Below are positions 1 through 6,225 of a stretch of DNA of 9,335 nt, piece by piece. Each line of letters begins with the position of its first letter. The stretch's first letter is position 1. A program made the position numbers and the translations under genes. This DNA comes from JBCCRH01 sp039208045. Lineage in GTDB: Bacteria; Bacteroidota; Bacteroidia; Chitinophagales; Saprospiraceae. The notes beneath the pieces were generated by a model. That model was not told the origin of the DNA. It saw nothing but the letters and a program-made list of their open reading frames with translations, and did no database searches. The stretch lies in NCBI GenBank assembly GCA_039208045.1, contig JBCCRH010000236.1:1-9335 (forward strand), in the 5' to 3' direction.

Positions 1-45
1 CAGCCGTTGATCGAGCGTAGCTGAGAGCAACAGCCAGGGAGAGGG

Positions 46-120
46 ATGCAGTTTGGGAGTTTAGGGGTTTAAGGGTTTGGGGAGGACGGATTGTTAATTA
101 CGAGTCTCGGATTACGAGTT
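46..120 (-). repeat. Modular intergenic repeat, copy 1 (inverted)
   Basis: Read on the minus strand this holds an ACTCGTAAT box (twice), a CCGTCCTCC box, then C-rich octad-like units (CAAACCCTT, AAACCCCTA, AACTCCC). The same parts in the same order occur upstream of lpxB. The 13-mer CGGATTACGAGTT (108-120) is a perfect inverted match of AACTCGTAATCCG at 457-469. On the plus strand four G-tracts at 55-57, 64-67, 73-75 and 79-82, with loops of 6, 5 and 3 bases, make a canonical G-quadruplex motif that resembles telomere repeats. Function is unknown. Confidence 0.75.
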
Positions 121-213
121 TTGGAGAACAGGGGCGGTGCAGCTTTGGCGTAGTTTTTTTATGGCGTGCCCCCTTCACCAAGTGTAGAAAACGGAAGGTA
201 AAAAAGTCAACTA

Positions 214-301
214 TTAAGCTGTTTCCTTGGCTTAAACCTTGGACGTTTTGCTATGCCCACACCTGTCAACGTCCAAGGTTTTGCGGGCCCGCACAGCTTA
301 A
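214..301. other. Nested inverted repeat / candidate structured element
   Basis: There is a perfect 14-bp stem, AAACCTTGGACGTT (234-247) with AACGTCCAAGGTTT (268-281), closing a 20-nt loop. Outside it is a perfect 9-bp stem, TTAAGCTGT (214-222) with ACAGCTTAA (293-301). Between the two right arms sits a 10-bp palindrome, GCGGGCCCGC (283-292). An alternative local hairpin pairs TTAAGC (214-219) with GCTTAA (230-235), and a second CCTTGG (225-230) competes for CCAAGG (273-278). The outer long-range stem and the local hairpin exclude each other. No T-run follows, so a simple intrinsic terminator is unlikely. It could be a small RNA, a mobile repeat core or a protein-binding cruciform. The strand is not known. 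Confidence 0.6.
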
Positions 302-429
302 AGACGCAGAAACTCCAAAATTCCACAACTTTCGAAGTATTATTTTTTATCTATTCATATCACTCCAAACACAAATCTTCACCATCACACCACTATCAAA
401 TCATATTCTCCGGAAACTAATCCCTCACC

Positions 430-590
430 TCCGCCACCCCCAAACTCGTCCTTAACAACTCGTAATCCGCCACCCCGAAACTCCACAACCCCGAAACCCT
501 CAAACCCTCAAACCCTCAAACTCCCCACCGACTACTGATTATTAACCACCGACCGCTGCCCACTGCCCACCGACTCCTGCTCCTGCCCGC
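430..590. repeat. Modular intergenic repeat, copy 2, entering hemH
   Basis: The plus strand shows ACTCGTCCTTAACAACTCGTAATCCG-like boxes (about 443-469), then C-rich units including CAAACCCT at 501-508 and 509-516, then a degenerate inverted form of the (AGTGGTC)n module (about 527-575). C-tracts at 489-492, 497-499, 505-507, 513-515 and 523-526 give a five-tract G-quadruplex motif on the minus strand, which is the strand of the hemH transcript. The AGTGGTC part lies inside the hemH reading frame and provides its last codons and its stop. Confidence 0.7.
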
Positions 591-1614
591 TCACTCCTCC
601 ACGCACCAAATCCGCCACCACCTTAATCCACCGCGCATCATCGTTCAAGCTAGGTACTAGGTCTACCTGTTCACCACCCATCTCCTCAAATTCTTCTTGG
701 TACTCAAACCCAATTTCAATAATCGTCTCCAGGCAATCCGCTACAAAGGCAGGGCTAAATACGAGGATGCGCTTGCCGCCGTGCTCCGCTGTTTCCTCTA
801 TGATATCCGATGTGTACGGCTTCGCCCATGCTTCAGGGCCTAAGCGACTTTGGAAGGCAGTGACGTACTGGTCTTCACGTAAGCCTAGCTTAGCGGCGAT
901 GGCTTTAGTGGTGCCGTGGCATTGTGCAGAATAGCAAAACTGGTTAACTTTTGAAATGGTGTGGCAGCAGTTCTCTGCGACGAGGCAGTGGTTGCACTCA
1001 TCGGCCTTGCGCAGCTGGCGCTGGGGAAGGCCGTGGAAGCTGAAAATAATTTGATCATAGCTATCAAGATCGAACTGCCGTGCATTATCTGCAAAGATGT
1101 CAATCATCGGCTCGTGATCGTAGTAGGAGTTGATCATTCGAATATTGGGGATGGTATCCTTTTTGCGGAATACACGCATCACTTCATCGTGTACAGAACC
1201 CGTGGTAGCACTGGCGTATTGTGGGAACATCGGGAACACAATGATCTCGCCAACTTGTTCTTTCATCAATCGGTCAATAGCATTGGCGATAGAGGGAGAC
1301 TGATAGCGCATCGCTAATTCCACTACATAGTCTTCACCTAGTAGTTCCTGGACGCCTTCGGCTACTCGTTCTCCATAGAATTTGAGGGGAGAGCCTTCTT
1401 CTGTCCACAATCGTTTGTATAATTTTGAGGAGCTACCTGAACGGAAGGGTGCAATGATGCCTCTAACTAGAATATTTCGAGCTAGCCAGTTGTAATCAAT
1501 TACACGTCGATCTAATAAAAATTCCTTGAGATAGCGATAAACAGCAGGACGATTAGGATCGTCTGGGGTACCTAAGTTAACTAAGAGCACGCCCTTTTTT
1601 CCAAATATAGCCAT
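532..1614 (-). CDS. hemH: Ferrochelatase (protoporphyrin IX iron-lyase)
   Basis: HemH inserts ferrous iron into protoporphyrin IX, the last step of protoheme synthesis, in the cytoplasm or at the inner membrane face. The 360 residues open with the family N-terminus GVLLVNLGTP (8-17). FPQYASATTG (130-139) follows, then the SFHGLP motif with catalytic His194, then FSPAFVADCLETIIEI (286-301) with the conserved acidic Glu296. Between the His motif and CHGTT lies a cysteine-rich loop: Cys207, 210, 216, 217, 227 and 232. Some bacterial ferrochelatases hold a [2Fe-2S] cluster on internal cysteines, so this loop is a candidate site, by inference. The ATG is preceded by AAGAAAGG at a 9-base gap, which supports this start. 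The family fold ends near residue 338. The last 20 or so residues (SGQEQESVGSGQRSVVNNQ) are encoded by an intergenic repeat and look acquired. The gene diverges from surE. Confidence 0.97.
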   Translation of the reverse strand: MAIFGKKGVLLVNLGTPDDPNRPAVYRYLKEFLLDRRVIDYNWLARNILVRGIIAPFRSGSSSKLYKRLWTEEGSPLKFYGERVAEGVQELLGEDYVVELAMRYQSPSIANAIDRLMKEQVGEIIVFPMFPQYASATTGSVHDEVMRVFRKKDTIPNIRMINSYYDHEPMIDIFADNARQFDLDSYDQIIFSFHGLPQRQLRKADECNHCLVAENCCHTISKVNQFCYSAQCHGTTKAIAAKLGLREDQYVTAFQSRLGPEAWAKPYTSDIIEETAEHGGKRILVFSPAFVADCLETIIEIGFEYQEEFEEMGGEQVDLVPSLNDDARWIKVVADLVRGGVSGQEQESVGSGQRSVVNNQ

Positions 1615-1623
1615 AGATATTAA

Positions 1624-1631
1624 CCTTTCTT
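1624..1631 (-). promoter_or_regulatory. Purine-rich ribosome binding site of hemH
   Basis: On the minus strand AAGAAAGG ends 9 bases before the hemH ATG (1612-1614). It is the clearest Shine-Dalgarno-like stretch I noticed in the window; most other genes here lack one, as is common in Bacteroidota. It favours the annotated hemH start. I could not place a convincing TAnnTTTG promoter for hemH in 1632-1738. Confidence 0.45.
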
Positions 1632-1683
1632 ATTGCAAAACAAACAGCTCTTTTTTCCTTCTGTTGTAAATTCTAGTAAATAA

Positions 1684-1716
1684 TCTGTCATAATCTAGGA
1701 AATGGTCATAATTTTG
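1684..1716 (+). promoter_or_regulatory. Candidate Bacteroidota-type promoter of surE
   Basis: TAATTTTG at 1709-1716 matches the Bacteroidota -7 consensus TAnnTTTG exactly. TCTG at 1684-1687 is one base from the -33 TTTG element, with a 21-base spacer, close to the usual spacing. Transcription would start near 1722 and leave a leader of roughly 17 bases before the surE ATG at 1739. It would probably drive surE and the small membrane gene, and perhaps lpxB. Confidence 0.5.
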
Positions 1717-1738
1717 GGGCTTCAATAAAAAACGACGT

Positions 1739-2518
1739 ATGAGCAAGCCATTAATACTGGTAACAAACGACGATGGCATCACTGCCCCCGGCATCCGTAA
1801 CCTAGTCACCATCGCCAAAGAATTGGGCGAAGTAGTAGTAGTAGCACCCGATTCTCCACAGTCTGGCATGGGCCACGCGATCTCCGTACACGATCCCATC
1901 CGCTTGCACCAATCTAGGGCACTCAAAGATTTGGGGGTGGAAGCATGGGAGTGCTCTGGTACGCCAGTGGATTGTGTGAAGCTTGCTAAGAATGTCGTGC
2001 TAAAAGACCGCGAGATAGCTATTTGTGTATCAGGGATCAATCATGGCTCTAATGCAGCGATCAATATCATTTACTCGGGCACGCTTTCTGCCGCTATGGA
2101 AGCATCGCTAGAAGGTATTCCTTCCATTGGCTTTTCCCTGCTTGATTTTTCTTATGATGCTAATTTTACAGAAGCAGCGCCACATGTCAAGCATCTAATA
2201 GAGCATGTCCTCGAAAATGGCTTAGAGCATGGCTTATTACTTAACGTAAATATTCCAGCAGTACCTCGTGCCGAAATCAAAGGCATTAAAGTGTGCCGCC
2301 AAGCTGAAGCCCGTTGGGTAGAAGATTTTGCGGAAGCAGAAGACCCCAGAGGCCAAAAGTACTACTGGCTTACCGGAAAGTTCGTCAATGAAGATAAAGG
2401 CACCGACACCGACGTTTGGGCATTAGAAAACAACTACATCTCTGTAGTACCTTCTATGCATGACCTCACTGATTACAAAGCTCTAGATACCGTAAAAGCT
2501 GTAGAAATACAGTCCTAA
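1739..2518 (+). CDS. surE: 5'/3'-nucleotidase SurE
   Basis: SurE is a metal-dependent phosphatase that removes phosphate from nucleoside 5'- and 3'-monophosphates and is linked to stationary-phase survival in other bacteria; it acts in the cytoplasm. The 259-residue length is normal for the family. The N-terminal LVTNDDG (7-13) supplies the two metal-binding aspartates, Asp11 and Asp12. PDSPQSGMGHAIS (37-49) contains the conserved Ser42. SGTPVDCV (73-80), SGINHGSN (98-105, Asn101 as metal ligand) and YSGT (112-115) complete the active site. The ATG is the only sensible start, since NDDG must sit close to the N-terminus. No Shine-Dalgarno site is visible. A small membrane gene follows after 11 bases and lpxB lies further on, so a shared transcript is likely. 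Codons at both ends of the gene prefer C or A in third position, while the middle prefers G or T. Confidence 0.97.
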   Translation: MSKPLILVTNDDGITAPGIRNLVTIAKELGEVVVVAPDSPQSGMGHAISVHDPIRLHQSRALKDLGVEAWECSGTPVDCVKLAKNVVLKDREIAICVSGINHGSNAAINIIYSGTLSAAMEASLEGIPSIGFSLLDFSYDANFTEAAPHVKHLIEHVLENGLEHGLLLNVNIPAVPRAEIKGIKVCRQAEARWVEDFAEAEDPRGQKYYWLTGKFVNEDKGTDTDVWALENNYISVVPSMHDLTDYKALDTVKAVEIQS

Positions 2519-2529
2519 AACAAAAGTCT

Positions 2530-2835
2530 ATGTTCTGGAATAGAAACGCTATTTGGATGGGCCTACTCCTCGGTTTTGCGCTCCCCATCATCGTATACGC
2601 CATCCTACTCACCATCTACGATCAACTAGAAGCTATCGAGTTCTTAACTGATGATACGGGCTTCTCCCCAACGTTCCGCAACCGCACCTCCATGGCCGCC
2701 GCCCTCTGTATCAACCTTATACCTCTCAACTATTACCAAAAACGCCGCTACGTCAACTCCATGCGCGGACTGGTCATGGCAACCGGGGTATTTATTATTG
2801 CCTGGCTGTATAATTATGGACAGTATATTTTGTAA
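2530..2835 (+). CDS. Small multi-pass membrane protein of unknown function
   Basis: I do not recognise a named family. The 101 residues contain a strong hydrophobic helix at about 9-29, a moderate one at about 54-68 and another at about 80-99, so three membrane passes are likely. A polar stretch with several acidic residues (31-52) lies between helices 1 and 2, and a basic patch, QKRRYVNSMR (70-79), lies before helix 3 and should face the cytoplasm. No catalytic motif is visible. The gene starts 11 bases after surE and ends before the repeat block ahead of lpxB, so cotranscription with surE is likely. A link to lipid A or envelope assembly is only suggested by position. Codons end mostly in C or A (for example ATC, CTC, ACC), which differs from the middle of both neighbours. 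The reading frame is intact and the hydrophobic pattern is protein-like, so I take it as real. Confidence 0.75.
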   Translation: MFWNRNAIWMGLLLGFALPIIVYAILLTIYDQLEAIEFLTDDTGFSPTFRNRTSMAAALCINLIPLNYYQKRRYVNSMRGLVMATGVFIIAWLYNYGQYIL

Positions 2836-2843
2836 GCGGTGGC

Positions 2844-2888
2844 AGTGGATAGTGGTCAGTAGTCAGTGGTCAGTGGTCAGTGGTCAGT
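2844..2888 (+). repeat. Heptanucleotide tandem repeat (AGTGGTC)n
   Basis: Units run head to tail with a 7-base period: AGTGGAT (2844), AGTGGTC (2851), AGTAGTC (2858), AGTGGTC (2865, 2872, 2879), then AGT. That is about 6.4 copies, two of them with substitutions. Since 7 is not a multiple of 3, each unit shifts frame. Heptad tandem repeats of this type (STRR) are well known in filamentous cyanobacteria; the likeness is in form, and homology is not claimed. It lies 8 bases after the stop of the small membrane gene. Confidence 0.9.
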
Positions 2889-2982
2889 AACTCATAAACC
2901 GTCCTCCGTCCTCCAAAACCCCTCAACCCTCAAACTCCAAAACCCCTCAACCCCTCAACTCCCAAACTCCCAAACTCCTCAA
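2889..2982 (+). repeat. Modular intergenic repeat, copy 3, before lpxB
   Basis: The order is AACTCATAA (2889-2897), CCGTCCTCC followed by a second GTCCTCC (2899-2914), then C-rich units. A 19-bp direct repeat, CTCCAAAACCCCTCAACCC, occurs at 2911-2929 and 2935-2953. From 2911 to 2982 there is no G on the plus strand. C-tracts at 2943-2946, 2951-2954, 2961-2963 and 2969-2971 form a G-quadruplex motif on the minus strand, the template strand for lpxB. The block ends about five bases before the lpxB ATG, so the lpxB leader is made of repeat. Confidence 0.85.
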
Positions 2983-2987
2983 CCATC

Positions 2988-4094
2988 ATGAAATACTACA
3001 TTATCGCAGGCGAAGCTTCTGGTGACCTACATGCCTCCAATTTGATGAAAGCCCTTGCTGGGAAAGACCCACAAGCCAACTACCGCTTCTGGGGGGGCGA
3101 CCTGATGCAAGCAGTAGGAGGGAAGCTTGTAAAGCATTACCGTGACTTAGCATTTATGGGGCTGATAGAAGTGCTGAAGAACATTCGTACGATTTTCAAA
3201 AACCTTCGGTTTTGTAAAGAAGATATACTGGCCTACCAGCCTGATGCTCTCATTTTGGTAGACTATCCAGGCTTTAATTTGCGTATTGCCAAGTGGGCGC
3301 ATAAAAAGGGGATTAAGGTGTTTTACTACATCTCGCCTCAGCTTTGGGCTTGGAATAGCAAGCGCGTGCATGGGATTAAGCGATCGGTAGATTATATGTA
3401 TGTGATTTTGCCTTTTGAGAAGGATTTCTATGAGCAGTACGATTATAAGGTAGATTTTGTAGGGCATCCATTGCTAGATGCAATTAAGGGGATTGAGTGG
3501 AATGAGGCGTTTCGTCAGAAAAATCAGTTAGATGAGCGGCCTATTGTGGCCTTGTTGCCAGGGAGTAGGCGGCAGGAAATCAATAAGATGTTGGAAATTA
3601 TGCTGACCGTGGTGGATCGATTTAAAGGCTACCAATTTGTGATAGGTGGGGCCCCTTCCATTCCATTGGAGCTCTATCAGGCTATTATTGGGAATCGGAA
3701 GAATGTAGCCATTGTACAAGGCCAGACTTACGATTTGATGCAACATGCGAAAGCTGCTTTGGTGACTTCTGGAACTACCACTTTGGAAACTGGCCTATTT
3801 CGAGTACCCCAAATTGTATGCTATAAGGGAAATCCATTGTTCTATCAAATTGCAAAGCGCATCGTCAATGTCAAATACATCGCACTGGTTAATCTTATAC
3901 TGGATCGACCTCTAGTCAAAGAGCTGATTCAGCATGAATTAAATACAGACAATTTAGCTAAAGAGCTACAGCGCCTCATCGATCCCGCTAACCAAGCCTA
4001 CTTTGCGCAAGGCTACGAAGAACTCCACGCGAAGCTCGGCCATGAGGGCGCATCGGAGCGCACAGCTGAGCTAATTGTGAAAGCGCTAACTTAA
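2988..4094 (+). CDS. lpxB: Lipid-A-disaccharide synthase (GT19)
   Basis: LpxB joins UDP-2,3-diacylglucosamine and lipid X to give the lipid A disaccharide at the inner face of the cytoplasmic membrane; it therefore marks an outer membrane with LPS or lipooligosaccharide. The 368 residues fit the family. Seen motifs are AGEASGDLHAS (7-17), VDYPGFNLR (91-99), YYISPQLWAWNSKRV (113-127), FVGHPLLD (157-164), LLPGSRRQEI (189-198) and SGTTTLETGL (261-270), plus a basic, hydrophobic C-terminal part (AKRIVNVKYIALVN, 289-302) that suits membrane contact. MKYYIIAGEASGD at the start fixes the ATG. There is no Shine-Dalgarno site; the leader is C-rich repeat, so translation must start another way. The 3' end overlaps recQ, on the other strand, by 9 bases. 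Confidence 0.97.
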   Translation: MKYYIIAGEASGDLHASNLMKALAGKDPQANYRFWGGDLMQAVGGKLVKHYRDLAFMGLIEVLKNIRTIFKNLRFCKEDILAYQPDALILVDYPGFNLRIAKWAHKKGIKVFYYISPQLWAWNSKRVHGIKRSVDYMYVILPFEKDFYEQYDYKVDFVGHPLLDAIKGIEWNEAFRQKNQLDERPIVALLPGSRRQEINKMLEIMLTVVDRFKGYQFVIGGAPSIPLELYQAIIGNRKNVAIVQGQTYDLMQHAKAALVTSGTTTLETGLFRVPQIVCYKGNPLFYQIAKRIVNVKYIALVNLILDRPLVKELIQHELNTDNLAKELQRLIDPANQAYFAQGYEELHAKLGHEGASERTAELIVKALT

Positions 4095-6221
4095 TTCTGC
4101 GCGCCGCTCGTAAGCTAGGGCAAAACGGATTTGCTCATAGCTATACTGACCATCAAAATAGTCATTGATCGCCTTTAGTTTTACGGGCCGCTCTAGATAC
4201 TTAGTTGCCTCTAATATCTTCTTGACGTCCTGTTCCTGAATGTATTTACCAATATCAATCGCCTCTCCACGCTCATATAGAATAGCGAGATGCGAAAAGA
4301 TGGTGCCTGGCGTCAGCTGCCGCTGCTCTGCAATCTTTTCTACAGATTGGCCCTTTCGGTAAAGCGCTAATGTTTCTTGGTAGGTAGCGCTTTTGCCCTT
4401 ATTCGCCTGTTGATTTTCGCGAATAAACTCTATGATGGCATCCATAAAATGATTGCCATATAGCTGCAACTTACGCTCTCCAACCCCAGATATATTGCGG
4501 AAAGCAGCATCCGATGTGGGACGCCTTGCCGCCATTTCCTCCAAAGTAGCATCCGAGAAAATGATGTAAGGCGGAACGCCCCTTTCTTGAGCTAGTTGGC
4601 GGCGTAATTGGCGGAGCTGCTCAAATAGTTCATCGCGAACGCGCTGCCGTTCGGTTTTGGGTTTGACTGCTTTTTTCTGCGCTTCTTGACGTTGCTTGAC
4701 GGTGGCCATTTGCACTAGCTGCACTTTTTCTTTCTCAAAAAGTACTTTTTTGCTGAGCGGCGTGAGCTTGACGGCATTGTAAGCCTCATGGTCGATCTCG
4801 ATATAGCCCAAATTTAGGAGTTGGAGGAAGTAGTTTTGCCATTCTCCGTAAGGAAGATCACGCCCTGCGCCATAGGTCTTAATTTGGTCGTAACCCCGCT
4901 GAAAGATTTCTTTCTTGCCAGAACCTCGGAGTACATCAATGACCATTCCCATCGCTACTTTTTGGCGTAAGCGATAAATCGCAGAAAGTGCCTTTTGGGC
5001 AATGGTGGTACCATCAAAATAGCGGGGCGGGTTATTGCAGATGTCGCAATTGCCACAGTTTTTTTCTAAGCTTTCGCTAAAATAGTTGAGCAGAATGCGG
5101 CGGCGGCAAGCTAGTGATTCGGCGTACTGACGCATACGATCAAGCTTGGCAAGTTGGATTTCTGCATTTTCACTTTCATTCTTTTCGAGAATATCCCTTA
5201 AGACCATCACATCGCCATAGCTGTAAAATAAGAGCGTATCCGCCTTTACTCCATCCCTCCCTGCTCGACCAATTTCTTGGTAGTAGCTCTCCATATTTTT
5301 GGGTAGATTATAATGAATAATCCACCGCACATTCGACTTGTCAATACCCATTCCAAAGGCGACGGTCGCACAAATAATAGGTATATTGTCATTGATAAAA
5401 TCTTCTTGTACACGGGAGCGCTCGGAAGCACTCAATTTAGCGTGATAGTAATCCGCATTGATACGGCGCTCTTTCAATTTTCGGGCGACATCCTCCGTAG
5501 ATTTTCTGCTTAAGCAGTAAATAATACCCGACTGATTGGGGCGCTCTAGGATGAAATTAACGATTTGTTCAAAGCGCTTCTGCCCAGGGCGGACTTCTAA
5601 GCTTAGGTTGGGACGGTCGAATGAAGAGATAAATATTTCGGGATTGGGCAAGCGCAATTGTTGTACCATATCTCGACGCGTCACCTTATCTGCCGTAGCA
5701 GTTAGGGCAACGATTGGGATATTGGGAAACTGCTGCTTGAGGAACTTCATCTGGGTATACTCCGGTCTGAAATCGTGGCCCCAAGCAGAGATGCAGTGTG
5801 CTTCATCAATAGCAAAAAGGTTGACCTTGCTGCGCTGTAACAGGGGTAAAAAACTCTGAGAAACGAGCTTCTCAGGCGAGACATAGAGCAGATCAATCTG
5901 CTGATCGTAGAATTCGTCTTCGATGACCCGTTGTTCAGGAAGGCCCTGCGTACTATTCAGGTAAGACGCTCGAATACCATTCGCCCGCAGGCCTTCCACC
6001 TGGTCCTTCATCAACGAAATAAGAGGAGAAACGACTACACACGCGCCAGGCATGGTCACGGCGGGTATTTGGAAGCATACTGATTTACCACCACCGGTCG
6101 GCATCAGCACTAGGGCATCCTTGCCAGCATAGATCGACTCGATAATTTCGAGCTGCATCGGCCGGAAGGACTCATAGCCAAAATATTTCTTAAGAGCAGC
6201 TTTTGCTTCGTTTACGTTCAT
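4086..6221 (-). CDS. recQ: ATP-dependent DNA helicase RecQ
   Basis: RecQ unwinds DNA 3' to 5' in recombination and replication-fork repair. The 711 residues show the full domain order. The motor has motif 0 (YESFRPMQLEII, 16-27), Walker A (PTGGGKS, 41-47), DEAH (139-142), TATAD (174-178), ATVAFGMGID (285-294) and QEIGRAGRDG (315-324). The RecQ zinc site is Cys372, Cys389, Cys392 and Cys395. A winged helix follows at about 405-500, a lysine/glutamine-rich linker, then an HRDC domain at about 527-602. A C-terminal helix-turn-helix region (about 612-711, SVEKIAEQRQLTPGTIFSHL) matches the HTH_40-type tail known from some RecQ proteins. No key residue is missing. The ATG lies 4 bases after the stop of the SGNH gene, so it is probably translated from the MBOAT-SGNH transcript. 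Its stop overlaps the lpxB end. Confidence 0.98.
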   Translation of the reverse strand: MNVNEAKAALKKYFGYESFRPMQLEIIESIYAGKDALVLMPTGGGKSVCFQIPAVTMPGACVVVSPLISLMKDQVEGLRANGIRASYLNSTQGLPEQRVIEDEFYDQQIDLLYVSPEKLVSQSFLPLLQRSKVNLFAIDEAHCISAWGHDFRPEYTQMKFLKQQFPNIPIVALTATADKVTRRDMVQQLRLPNPEIFISSFDRPNLSLEVRPGQKRFEQIVNFILERPNQSGIIYCLSRKSTEDVARKLKERRINADYYHAKLSASERSRVQEDFINDNIPIICATVAFGMGIDKSNVRWIIHYNLPKNMESYYQEIGRAGRDGVKADTLLFYSYGDVMVLRDILEKNESENAEIQLAKLDRMRQYAESLACRRRILLNYFSESLEKNCGNCDICNNPPRYFDGTTIAQKALSAIYRLRQKVAMGMVIDVLRGSGKKEIFQRGYDQIKTYGAGRDLPYGEWQNYFLQLLNLGYIEIDHEAYNAVKLTPLSKKVLFEKEKVQLVQMATVKQRQEAQKKAVKPKTERQRVRDELFEQLRQLRRQLAQERGVPPYIIFSDATLEEMAARRPTSDAAFRNISGVGERKLQLYGNHFMDAIIEFIRENQQANKGKSATYQETLALYRKGQSVEKIAEQRQLTPGTIFSHLAILYERGEAIDIGKYIQEQDVKKILEATKYLERPVKLKAINDYFDGQYSYEQIRFALAYERRAELS

Positions 6222-6225
6222 TCTA

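Larger units (their letters stand above)
1..531. other. Gene-free stretch with repeats, hairpin and G-poor spacer
   Basis: No open frame here has a recognisable product. From left to right it holds about 45 bases of unassigned sequence, a G-rich repeat block (about 46-120), a mixed spacer with a T7 run near 153-160 and GGCGTGCCCCC at about 164-174, a nested inverted repeat (214-301), a spacer with very few G residues (about 310-440), and a C-rich repeat block that continues into the hemH 3' end. I saw no tRNA, rRNA or CRISPR structure. The left edge may cut a gene, but too little remains to say. Confidence 0.8.

Noticed and set aside
1..24. A possible 3' end of an upstream gene (QPLIERS, then TGA) on the plus strand
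   Set aside because: Seven codons are too few to judge, and the sequence around it may be repeat.
234..281. Intrinsic terminator of hemH
   Set aside because: The stem is strong, but the 20-base loop, the lack of a T-run on either side and the distance of about 250 bases from the hemH stop do not fit.
214..301. Integron attC site
   Set aside because: The nested inverted repeat recalls attC, but I see no RYYYAAC/GTTRRRY core pair at the ends and no integrase or cassette genes.
961..1317. A 118-codon open frame on the plus strand inside hemH
   Set aside because: It is antisense to the conserved catalytic part of hemH, and its translation has no family-like motif.
2651..2890. A 79-codon frame that ends in SSQWSVVSGQ
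   Set aside because: It overlaps the small membrane gene in another frame and finishes in the heptad repeat; its composition is not protein-like.
2844..2982. A CRISPR array
   Set aside because: The units are 7-8 bases in direct tandem with no spacers of 25-40 bases and no cas genes.
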